NCBI GenBank assembly: GCA_913019905.1
Contig: CAJVZD010000010.1
Coordinates: 84,798-148,797, forward strand
From: an uncultured Cellvibrionales bacterium
Lineage (GTDB): Bacteria; Pseudomonadota; Gammaproteobacteria; Pseudomonadales; Dasaniaceae
Direction: 5' to 3'
Length of the DNA stretch: 64,000 nucleotides
The notes beneath the pieces were generated by a model, which saw only the letters and a program-made list of their open reading frames with translations, was not told the DNA's origin and did no database searches. Shown piece by piece: positions 8,750 to 16,650 of this stretch. Each line of letters starts with the position of its first letter. Position 1 is the first letter of the stretch. A program made the position numbers and the translations under genes.

Positions 8750-9703
8750 ATGAAGTTAACGAGCGAACAAATCGCATTTTTTAAAGACAACGGTTATTTG
8801 GTACTCGAGGGTGTATTAGATAAAGAGTTATGCGCGCAAGCCCGCGACCGGATGTGGACATCGCTACCGGAAAATTGTCAGTTAAAAAGAGATGACCCGA
8901 ATACCTACACGGGCCCATTCAAAGAGCCAGACATTCTGGATGATTCGATGCATACTCGACTCGGCTATCGCTGGCAACTGCGCGAAGTGAGTACCGAACC
9001 GCTATTTATCAACCTTATGTACAATCCAGAGTTGTGTGGTATTGCCGAACAGTTGCTCGGCGAAGGAACCTTGCGAGCTCCGACAGTCGGCGGTCAGGCA
9101 ATGGGCAGCGAAGGCCCGGCGTGGCCCGGTGGCCCAGTCGATCCAGCCATCAATGAAGGCGTTAGAGGTTTTTATTGCACGCTTCCCTACGGTGATAAGC
9201 CGCAAGAGCCAGATTACGGTCATACCGACGGACACCCCTTCAACTTAGGGGTAGTTGGCGTAGTTCACGACGTTCCGCCAGGTGGCGGTGCCTTTAAGGT
9301 ATGGCCGAAATCACATAGACGACTCTACCCAACTTTTCAGATGCAATACGACCAACCACGTATTCCTTTTTATAAGCGCATGCCAAGCTATAAGGGTATT
9401 ATTCATTCCACCGCCTATATCGATGAATTTGAACGTATTATGAAAGATACCACACCAGTAGACTGCTGGGCCAAAGAAGGGGATGCGGTACTGTGGCATC
9501 ACCGCCTGGCGCATATGGCGGGACACAATTACACCGACGTCATTCGTCAAGCCGTGTTATATGATTTTTGCCGCACAGATCTTGATACCTGCCGAATGGA
9601 TCCACCGCAAGAAAATATGTGGCGCGACTGGTCAGATGAATTGGGGAAGAACAACGATACCTATTCAGCTGAATTTGCGCGCTCGCAACGATTGACGGAT
9701 TAA
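8750..9703 (+). CDS. Phytanoyl-CoA dioxygenase family (Fe(II)/2-oxoglutarate) protein
   Basis: This 317-residue protein starts with an FFKDNGYLVLEGVL segment, typical of PhyH proteins. The iron ligands are likely H158 and D160 in GHTDGHPF and the distal H255 in RLAHMAGHN. R266 in IRQAVLYDF is positioned to bind 2-oxoglutarate. The H-to-R spacing of 11 matches human phytanoyl-CoA hydroxylase. Such enzymes hydroxylate unactivated carbons, often alpha to a thioester or on branched or cyclic substrates. The gene is 40 bp after the phosphotransferase in what looks like one transcript. The substrate is unknown. Confidence 0.85.
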   Translation: MKLTSEQIAFFKDNGYLVLEGVLDKELCAQARDRMWTSLPENCQLKRDDPNTYTGPFKEPDILDDSMHTRLGYRWQLREVSTEPLFINLMYNPELCGIAEQLLGEGTLRAPTVGGQAMGSEGPAWPGGPVDPAINEGVRGFYCTLPYGDKPQEPDYGHTDGHPFNLGVVGVVHDVPPGGGAFKVWPKSHRRLYPTFQMQYDQPRIPFYKRMPSYKGIIHSTAYIDEFERIMKDTTPVDCWAKEGDAVLWHHRLAHMAGHNYTDVIRQAVLYDFCRTDLDTCRMDPPQENMWRDWSDELGKNNDTYSAEFARSQRLTD

Positions 9704-9908
9704 CATTCAGGTGGTGTAACTCTCGTTGTTTATCTACCGAACGGCATGTAAGTCGCCGGCATGATTCGGCATGAGACACAGCTTTATCTTCAGACATTAT
9801 TGTTAGATAATTTAGCGCAACTAAATTAGCGTCGATTTAACCTCATGCAACAATGAGCCGAGCATCTATTCCCACTGTCTTAATTTTGAGCTTATTTCTC
9901 ACTTAACT

Positions 9909-9943
9909 ACTAATTACTAATTACTAATTACTAATTACTAACT
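9909..9943. repeat. 7-bp tandem repeat (ACTAATT), five units
   Basis: Four perfect ACTAATT units and a fifth ACTAACT run head to tail at 9909, 9916, 9923, 9930 and 9937. They sit in the 278-bp gap upstream of the MDR reductase gene. The array is AT-rich and keeps an exact 7-bp period. Confidence 0.85.
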
Positions 9944-9981
9944 ATTCACATCTTAACTTCTTCCAATTTCGAGGATAATAA

Positions 9982-11001
9982 ATGGCTACTTACCAACGAA
10001 TCGTGCTCGCCAAACCCGCAGACGGCATTCCATCCGCCGACAACTTTCAGCTGGATGAACAAGAAATTCCCGCCATCGGTGACGGCGAGGTTCTGGTCAG
10101 AAATTTCCTCGCATCAGTCGACCCAGGTATGCGTTCAATTTTATCGGGAACCGATAGTTATAGCGCTGCCCTAAAAAGCGGCGAGGTGATTTCAAGTGCC
10201 AGTATTGGTGTCGTCGAGCAAAGTAATAACCCCAAATTTAATATTGGCGATGTCGTCAATGGTGCTTTTGGCTGGTCGCAATACGGACTCTCAAATGGAC
10301 GTGGTTTGTTGAAATTGACAGATACTCGCCTGCCCTATTCCTGTAATATCGGCATTCTTGGAATTCCTGGGCTCACCGCTTTCTTTGGACTGGAACGCAT
10401 TGCAAAGCTACAGGACAATGAGACGGTGCTGGTCACTTCAGCAGCAGGGACTGTCGGCGCTACAGCGGGGCAACTTGCTAAAGCTAAAGGTTGTCACGTT
10501 ACAGGTATAGCGGGCAGCGACGAGAAATGTGCTTGGCTTCGCGACGTGTGTGGCTTTGACGAAGTCATCAATTATAAGGCAGTATCAGATCTCGATGAGG
10601 CCATTAGCAATGCCTGTCCAAACGGTATCGACGTTCTCTTTGATAATGTCGGGACTGCAATGATCGACCGCGTTATTCCAAAGATGAAAATGGGAGGGCG
10701 TATTGTGGTTTCAGGGCAAGTCGCCGACTACAACAAAGCTCCGGCCGATCGACCAGGATTGAAAAATACGTCCTTTTTCATCAGCAATCGTTTGCGCATG
10801 GAAGGTCTAGTCGTGTTTGACGATTTTCGCGAATTTGGGCGGGCAAAAGAAGATCTCACTCAACGTATCGTAAACGGTCAACTCCAATACAGGGAAGAAA
10901 TCATTCAAGGTATTGAAAACATGCCTTCCGCATTTATCGGACTATTTACCGGCGAAAGCTTTGGTCGACGCCTCGTTCAAATCGGTGAACTACCCGCTTA
11001 A
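9982..11001 (+). CDS. NADP-dependent MDR oxidoreductase (prostaglandin/leukotriene reductase-like)
   Basis: This 339-residue zinc-independent medium-chain reductase has the opening QRIVLAKPADGIPSADNF and SVDPGMR, seen in the CurA/PTGR family. Its Rossmann segment is VLVTSAAGTVGATAGQLAKA around residues 148-167. FDNVGTAMIDRVIPKMK and GGRIVVSGQVADYNK follow. These enzymes reduce the C=C bond of alpha,beta-unsaturated ketones, aldehydes or thioesters with NADPH. Its position between a dioxygenase and a crotonase gene suggests it saturates an enoyl intermediate of the same pathway. A GAGGATAATAA ribosome site precedes the ATG. It is 10 bp from the next gene. Confidence 0.88.
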   Translation: MATYQRIVLAKPADGIPSADNFQLDEQEIPAIGDGEVLVRNFLASVDPGMRSILSGTDSYSAALKSGEVISSASIGVVEQSNNPKFNIGDVVNGAFGWSQYGLSNGRGLLKLTDTRLPYSCNIGILGIPGLTAFFGLERIAKLQDNETVLVTSAAGTVGATAGQLAKAKGCHVTGIAGSDEKCAWLRDVCGFDEVINYKAVSDLDEAISNACPNGIDVLFDNVGTAMIDRVIPKMKMGGRIVVSGQVADYNKAPADRPGLKNTSFFISNRLRMEGLVVFDDFREFGRAKEDLTQRIVNGQLQYREEIIQGIENMPSAFIGLFTGESFGRRLVQIGELPA

Positions 11002-11011
11002 GGAAAATACT

Positions 11012-11803
11012 ATGGATTACTCCGACTATAAAACCATTCGCTTTGAACGCGAAGGGCGCGTCTTACGTGTTTTGTTAGACAATGGACCAATGAATGTCGT
11101 TGACCATGATTTACATACGGACTTGTCACGGGTATTTGAAGATATCCAACACGATGATGGCTGCGATCTGGTCATTCTGACTGGCGCTAATAAAGCATTT
11201 TGCGCGGGCGGCGATGCATCCTGGATGCAGAGCATGATAGATTCTCCGGAGCTATTCAAGGCCATTGCGACCGATGCTAAACGCATCGTTTTTTCACTTC
11301 TTGAGTTGGAAAAGCCACTCATCTGCAAACTTAACGGTGCCGCAGCAGGTCTGGGAGCTACTATCGCCCTCATGTCAGATATTATTATCGCCGATGATAA
11401 TGCCATGATTGGTGACCCCCACGTGAAAATGGGTTTTGTCGCCGGTGACGGCGGCGCTGTAATCTGGCCGCAACTCGTCGGCTTTGCAAAAGCTAAGGAA
11501 TTGTTATTAACCGGTGACATGCTAAATGCCAAAGAAGCGATGGACCTTGGGCTCATTAATTACGCCGTTCCAACTGCCCAGTTAGAAGACAAGGTCCAAC
11601 ATTTAGCAAATCGTATTTTGGCTAACCCACGCTGGGCCGTACGTTGGACAAAAACCGTGACCAACATGACCTTACGCGACATCGCGCAGCGGCTGATGGA
11701 TCCCGCGGTTGCCTATGAAATGATGAGTAATTTGACGGATGATCACCAAGAAGCGGTTAACGCTTTTCGCGAAAAACGCAAACCCAATTTTACAGGTAAT
11801 TAA
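11012..11803 (+). CDS. Enoyl-CoA hydratase/isomerase family protein
   Basis: This 263-residue crotonase-fold protein begins at an ATG with AAGGAAA just upstream. The open frame reaches further back, into the preceding gene, but without homology. Key segments are GANKAFCAGGDASWM and NGAAAGLGATIALMSD, which form the oxyanion hole. The two glutamates of classical crotonase are absent: the first position is threonine (GLGATI), and the second segment reads GDPHVKMGFVAGDGG. The VAGDGG pattern occurs in a family subgroup. It probably acts on the pathway's enoyl-CoA intermediate, but the precise reaction is open. The stop codon is 2 bp before the acyl-CoA dehydrogenase start. Confidence 0.85.
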   Translation: MDYSDYKTIRFEREGRVLRVLLDNGPMNVVDHDLHTDLSRVFEDIQHDDGCDLVILTGANKAFCAGGDASWMQSMIDSPELFKAIATDAKRIVFSLLELEKPLICKLNGAAAGLGATIALMSDIIIADDNAMIGDPHVKMGFVAGDGGAVIWPQLVGFAKAKELLLTGDMLNAKEAMDLGLINYAVPTAQLEDKVQHLANRILANPRWAVRWTKTVTNMTLRDIAQRLMDPAVAYEMMSNLTDDHQEAVNAFREKRKPNFTGN

Positions 11804-11805
11804 CC

Positions 11806-12972
11806 ATGTATTTCACTTCCGAACCCGAACATATCACCATGTTGCGCGAAACCGTGCGTCGCTTTGCGAAAAAAGAACTCACCGATGACAAGTTACGCGC
11901 CTGGGACAAAGCTTGTGAAGTACCCATGGATGTTTTTCACCGCTTTGCAGAAACAGGCGCTTGCGGTGTAACAATCGACGAAGAATATGGCGGCAGTGGC
12001 CGAGACTTAGTTGCTGCGGTGGCAATTATCGACGAATTAGCACGATACGGTGCGGCAATTGCCGGCCCATTTATTCACTGCGCTTTTTACGGCGGCGTGA
12101 ACATTTCCGAAAACGGTAGCCTTAAACAAAAGCAGGAACTGTTGCCAAAGTTAGCGAGAGGCGAGCTCTTGATGGCCTACGGCTTATCGGAGCCCAATGT
12201 CGGTGGTGATTTAGCCGCCGTTGAAACGACGGCCAAACTCTCGGAGGATAAAAACACGGTTACAATAAACGGCACCAAACGCTGGTGCACCGCTGCGCGA
12301 ATTGCCGATTATGTCATTTGCCTCGTAAGGTCGGACGACGAAAGTAAAAAATACAAGAACCTGTCTATGGTGATGGTTCCACTCGATACCCCGGGAATAG
12401 ACATTGTAGACCTCGATCATATTGGTTTGCGATATGCAAAAACCACCGATGTCATTTTCACCGATGTAGAAATTTCAGCCGATCATATATTAGGCGGCAT
12501 AGACGGCTGGAACAAAGGCTGGAACATGTTAGCGAGCGAAGCGCTGGATGTTGAGAAGTTGGAAATCACGGGGGTAGCGCTGGGTGTCGCCACCGCCGCA
12601 GTAGAAGACGCCTGGGCCTATTCTCAAGAACGTAAGCAATTTGGAAAGCCTATTTCTTCTCACCAATCGGTTCGCCATGACCTCGTTGAAGCACGCACCA
12701 AACTCCAAGCCTGTCGACACATGTTGTACCACGCCGCCTTTCTTGCCCAAAACCGTCTTCCCTGCAGTGTCGAAACGTCCATGGCAAAGCTCTTTGTCGG
12801 TGACACCGCACTTGACATTGTTCTTAAATGCCAGCAAGTCATGGGGGCCTACGGATGTGTTAGCGAATACGCAATGGAGCGCCATGTGCGCGATATTATG
12901 GTGATGCCAATAGTCGGAGGTTCGTCCAAAATCCAAAAAAACAATATCGCGGGGCGCTTACGCTTGCCATAA
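11806..12972 (+). CDS. Acyl-CoA dehydrogenase family protein
   Basis: This 388-residue flavoprotein has the usual three-part layout: an N-terminal helical domain (TVRRFAKKEL), a central beta domain with LSEPNVGGDLAA and INGTKRWCTAA, and a C-terminal helical domain with QERKQFGKPISSHQSVRHDL. The usual catalytic glutamate of the YEGT motif is missing; that segment reads PIVGGSSKIQK. Instead, E250 in LDVEKLE matches the alternative base position of isovaleryl-CoA and long-chain dehydrogenases. It therefore probably remains active. It would form the alpha,beta double bond in an acyl-CoA, possibly a branched one. It ends the tightly packed part of the cluster. Confidence 0.88.
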   Translation: MYFTSEPEHITMLRETVRRFAKKELTDDKLRAWDKACEVPMDVFHRFAETGACGVTIDEEYGGSGRDLVAAVAIIDELARYGAAIAGPFIHCAFYGGVNISENGSLKQKQELLPKLARGELLMAYGLSEPNVGGDLAAVETTAKLSEDKNTVTINGTKRWCTAARIADYVICLVRSDDESKKYKNLSMVMVPLDTPGIDIVDLDHIGLRYAKTTDVIFTDVEISADHILGGIDGWNKGWNMLASEALDVEKLEITGVALGVATAAVEDAWAYSQERKQFGKPISSHQSVRHDLVEARTKLQACRHMLYHAAFLAQNRLPCSVETSMAKLFVGDTALDIVLKCQQVMGAYGCVSEYAMERHVRDIMVMPIVGGSSKIQKNNIAGRLRLP

Positions 12973-13215
12973 AGCAAAACAAGAGGCTGCGTGTAAGGGC
13001 TGTAGCAACTATTTTGACGACTGACAGCTATACCGAATCATTCTTCACATTTGGGTTCGCACATATCGCAGCTACCGCTTTCACTATCGACTAAATGCAA
13101 AAGCGTATAAGGCAACGGAGGAAAATACCAAGCTCTAGCTCGACAAGAAAACGCTAGAGTTTATTCCTCACTGCAGCACTATATTGATGACTATTTTACC
13201 CAGGCACCGTTAATT

Positions 13216-14214
13216 ATGAACGAAAAACCAACAAATAATGCCAAAGATAAATTCGAGAGAAGCTGGCCAGATTTGGGGGAAGCTGTTTTCACCCTCGCAC
13301 CATTCAAGGGAGAAAAACCACCTGCTCCGCAATGGTTTAAAAAAGCACTCGCCGACAAACCAACAGAGCACTTCATTGATGTTGAAGGCGCGCAAATTCA
13401 ATACTTACACTGGGGTGACCGGTCAAAGCCAGGATTAATTTTATCCCATGGCAACGGCGCACACGCACACTGGTGGTCTTTCATCGCACCGTATCTCGCT
13501 AACGAATACAGTGTCGCAGCGGTTTGTTTTTCGGGTATGGGTGACAGTGATGAGAGAGAAAGCTACAGCCTGGAGCACTACGCCCGCGAACAAATAGCCG
13601 TATGCGAACACTCCGGAATGTTCGAGAACGAAGAACCGCCCATCATTGTCGCGCATTCTTTTGGGGGCTTCGCCACGATGGTCACAGGAGCGCTCTATGG
13701 TGATCGTCTCGCGGGCGTCATTATCGTTGATAGCCCAATCAATCCCGATAACGAGGGTGGTCCACCTGCCCGTTCTGGCCGTCCGCATAGAGTTTATCCG
13801 ACACTAGAAGAAGCATTGGGCAGGTTTCGTTTAGCCCCGCCGCAGACCTGCGACAATGCCTATATCGTCGATTATATTGCCAGACACTCGCTGGAAGAGG
13901 TTGAGGGAGGCTGGACTTGGAAGTTCGACCCGCAAATATGGAAGCGCTTTGAAATCGGCGATCGGGAACAGAGACTAAAGGAAATTTCCTGTCGCCTGGC
14001 CATCATGCGCGGCGAGCGATCAGTCATTTTTCCACCTGAGATTGGCGACTATATGTACGAACTTTTGGGGAAAAACGTTCCGGTGATAGAAATCCCCGAA
14101 GCGCAGCACCACATCATGCTCGACCAACCGCTAGCCTTTGTAGCGGCGCTACGCGCGCTACTCGGTGACTGGAATCATTCGAAACCGAATAGAAAAGGGC
14201 CGCTCGGCGTTTAA
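13216..14214 (+). CDS. Alpha/beta hydrolase
   Basis: This 332-residue protein has an HGNGAHAHWWSFIAPYL oxyanion segment. The nucleophile elbow is AHSFGG with S148, and a likely catalytic histidine lies in EAQHHIMLDQP near the end. About 55 residues before the core are charged and unlike the fold. It could be an esterase, lactonase or C-C hydrolase of the same catabolic cluster. A gap of about 240 bp separates it from the acyl-CoA dehydrogenase, so it may have its own promoter. No clear ribosome site precedes the ATG. It converges on the omega-amidase gene with only 13 bp between. Confidence 0.82.
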   Translation: MNEKPTNNAKDKFERSWPDLGEAVFTLAPFKGEKPPAPQWFKKALADKPTEHFIDVEGAQIQYLHWGDRSKPGLILSHGNGAHAHWWSFIAPYLANEYSVAAVCFSGMGDSDERESYSLEHYAREQIAVCEHSGMFENEEPPIIVAHSFGGFATMVTGALYGDRLAGVIIVDSPINPDNEGGPPARSGRPHRVYPTLEEALGRFRLAPPQTCDNAYIVDYIARHSLEEVEGGWTWKFDPQIWKRFEIGDREQRLKEISCRLAIMRGERSVIFPPEIGDYMYELLGKNVPVIEIPEAQHHIMLDQPLAFVAALRALLGDWNHSKPNRKGPLGV

Positions 14215-14227
14215 CTCTCAGACACTA

Positions 14228-15019
14228 TCACTCGTATTGGAATTTATCGGCATCGCGCCAGGCTGGGAACTTTCGCCGAAAGTCCAGTAACTTCTGTAGT
14301 GATAGTGTCCTTGTTTCACAATAGGGCTCGTAGGCAGGACGGTCGATAATGGCCTCACCCTTAAAGTCGATCAACATGCTATCACCACTATGCTTTACCC
14401 CATTGCCATCGACGCCTACTCGATTTACGCCAGACACGTAGCAGAGATTTTCAATCGCTCGCGCCTGTAACAATATTCGCCACGGATGTTGGCGTGCTGC
14501 CGGCCAATTTGCGACATAAATCGCCAGATCGTAATCGTCACAATTTCGAGAAAATACCGGAAACCGCAAATCGTAACAAACCTGCAATAATATACGCCAA
14601 CCGAGATAGTCCACTACAACCCGGTCTGTACCCGCCTCGTAATGTTCATGCTCATTGGCCATACGGAAAAGATGCCTCTTGTCATAAAAGATCTGATCTC
14701 CGGCCGGCGGCGTCCAGACAAAGCGGTTGTAGTAACGTCCCTGCTCGGCAATAACAACACTTCCGCATAGAGCGATTCCCCGTTGCTGCGCCTGTTCTCT
14801 CATCCAGGTGATTGTCGGGCCATCGAACTCTTCCGCGAGGGTTTCAGGCGACATTGTAAAACCGGTGCTGAACATCTCAGGTAATACAACAAGGTCGGTA
14901 GAGTCCGTAAGGTCATTAAGAACATCCTCAAAATGCGCTCTATTAGCTTCGGGGTCTTGCCAGAATAAGGAGCTCTGTACTTGTGTCACAGTTAGATCTG
15001 AAGAGCTTAAATTTGACAT
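14228..15019 (-). CDS. Omega-amidase, nitrilase superfamily (YafV-like)
   Basis: This 263-residue protein has the nitrilase catalytic triad: E48 in VLPEMFSTGF, K114 in YDKRHLF and C148 in QVCYDLRFP. The MFSTGF stretch and the HLFRMANEHEHY segment match YafV/Nit2-type omega-amidases. These hydrolyse 2-oxoglutaramate and 2-oxosuccinamate to the oxo acid and ammonia. I placed the start at the ATG at 15019; a start four codons upstream is equally open. It overlaps the end of the aminotransferase gene by 13 nt on the same strand. The pair forms a glutamine transaminase plus omega-amidase unit, which makes transamination irreversible. Confidence 0.9.
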   Translation of the reverse strand: MSNLSSSDLTVTQVQSSLFWQDPEANRAHFEDVLNDLTDSTDLVVLPEMFSTGFTMSPETLAEEFDGPTITWMREQAQQRGIALCGSVVIAEQGRYYNRFVWTPPAGDQIFYDKRHLFRMANEHEHYEAGTDRVVVDYLGWRILLQVCYDLRFPVFSRNCDDYDLAIYVANWPAARQHPWRILLQARAIENLCYVSGVNRVGVDGNGVKHSGDSMLIDFKGEAIIDRPAYEPYCETRTLSLQKLLDFRRKFPAWRDADKFQYE

Positions 15020-16164
15020 AGTTTCCCACAAGCCTCCTGCAACGTATCATTACTTTTCGCGAAACACATTCGAATCAATTTCTGGTCCGGACTGTTCTCG
15101 TAAAAAACAGAAATCGGTATCGCTGCGACCCCCGCCTCTGTCGTCAACCAACGTGAAAATTCCACGTCTGTTTTATTTTGATGTTGGCCGAGAGCCGAGT
15201 AATCGAGCAACTGAAAATAAGTGCCACTGGAAGGTTTCAAAGTAAACTGACTAGACGTCATTAACTCGCAAAAGTAATCTCTTTTTTGTTGATAGAATAA
15301 GGGTAACTCCAGGCAAAATTCCGGGCACCCGTTGAGGAAATCGGCCAGTGCCAGTTGAATGGGATGTACAGTACAAAAGGTTAAATACTGATGAACCTTA
15401 CGAAACTCACAGCTGAGTGGCGGCGGCGCAACGCAGTAACCCACCTTCCAACCGGTGGTATGCAGACTTTTACCGAAAGAAGAAACAACAAAACTGCGGA
15501 CTGCCAATTCGGGGCGGCGCAGTAAACTCTGATGTTGTGCGCCATCAAAACAAATATGTTCGTATACTTCGTCACTGAGTAATATTAAATCTGTTCCTGT
15601 AACCAGTTCCGTTAGCTGATCGAGATCATCTGAGCTTAAGACGGCGCCCGTCGGATTGTGCGGTGAATTAAGGATGATCATGCGTGTACGCGTCGTTATC
15701 GCCTGCCTTACAGCCGACCAATCGATCGAAAAGTGTGGCGCGTTTAAGGGTAAATGCACGGCCCTGCCGCCATTCATTTCAATCGCCGGTTCGTAACTAT
15801 CGTAAGCCGGATCGAAAACAATCACTTCATCGCCTGCAGTAACAACCGCTGCGATAGCCGCAAAAAGAGCCTCCGTGGCACCGGATGTTATCGTAACCTC
15901 CGTATCAACGTTCACGTGACGATCATATAATCGCGCAATTTTATCGGCAATGACCTTCCGCAAAGCCGGAACACCCGCCATAGGGGCGTATTGATTGTAG
16001 CCACTGTTCAAATAATAGGTCACTCGATCTAAGAGGGCTTTTGGCCCCTCGAAATCAGGGTATCCCTGCGACAGATTGATTGCATTGTGATCTGCCGCCA
16101 GTTGCGACATTTCCGTAAAAATTGTCGTCGTGACTTTGGGCAGTTTAGTTTCCGGGTATCGCAT
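15007..16164 (-). CDS. Class I/II aminotransferase, methionine/glutamine transaminase (YbdL-like)
   Basis: This 385-residue PLP enzyme has NLSQGYPDFEGP and GYNQYAPMAG near the N-terminus, SGATEALFAA (phosphate site), NSPHNPTGA, SDEVYEH and the Schiff-base lysine K232 in SSFGKSLHTTGWK. This motif set matches YbdL and kynurenine/glutamine transaminase K. These use methionine, glutamine or aromatic amino acids and help recycle 4-methylthio-2-oxobutyrate. The downstream omega-amidase supports that role. A GTG 12 codons upstream is an alternative start; I prefer the ATG at 16164 because MRYPETKLP matches the family N-terminus. Confidence 0.88.
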   Translation of the reverse strand: MRYPETKLPKVTTTIFTEMSQLAADHNAINLSQGYPDFEGPKALLDRVTYYLNSGYNQYAPMAGVPALRKVIADKIARLYDRHVNVDTEVTITSGATEALFAAIAAVVTAGDEVIVFDPAYDSYEPAIEMNGGRAVHLPLNAPHFSIDWSAVRQAITTRTRMIILNSPHNPTGAVLSSDDLDQLTELVTGTDLILLSDEVYEHICFDGAQHQSLLRRPELAVRSFVVSSFGKSLHTTGWKVGYCVAPPPLSCEFRKVHQYLTFCTVHPIQLALADFLNGCPEFCLELPLFYQQKRDYFCELMTSSQFTLKPSSGTYFQLLDYSALGQHQNKTDVEFSRWLTTEAGVAAIPISVFYENSPDQKLIRMCFAKSNDTLQEACGKLCQI

Positions 16165-16650
16165 GCTGATAAGAGCTTCCAAGGATTGACAAAGAGCCAC
16201 AGTAGGTTTGCATCTCCTGCGGCGAAATTAAATTTATGCTGCTTTGGGATTTTGCACTAAAATCAATCTTTTAAGCAATAATAGAATGACCATTCGTGCA
16301 AGCTATTTTTCAGTCAGCTAGAATGATAAGGCTAATTATGTGCTGTACATGAAATTCAACCGTTTTAGAGGGTAAATGATGGAAATTGATCTAAATTTTT
16401 GATGGAACAAATTCATAATGTTTGTACAATTTGGCAAACAGACGATCGGAAATTAGAAGTTTGTCAGCGAATGGGGAACGGGAGTGCAGACGGCGCGACA
16501 TTGGTCAATGAATGGTCGGATTATTCTTGAATTCTGCTGTGGGCCCCTCCTCTTACCTCTGGTAATTCTTTAACAGCTTGAGCGGAGGGGATTTCGTCAG
16601 TGGGATCTTTGAGTTTTCGCGGGTATATAACCAATAATAGGAAAGACTAA
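16165..16650. other. Divergent intergenic region
   Basis: This gap of nearly 490 bp lies between the divergent aminotransferase and zinc-ribbon genes, so it should hold both promoters. A long-range inverted match, CCCCTCC at 16544 with GGAGGGG at 16584, is present. No gene is supported. Confidence 0.4.

Noticed and set aside
16544..16590. CCCCTCC / GGAGGGG inverted match before the zinc-ribbon gene
   Set aside because: The 33-nt gap and only seven pairs make it weak; no T run or known regulator site goes with it.
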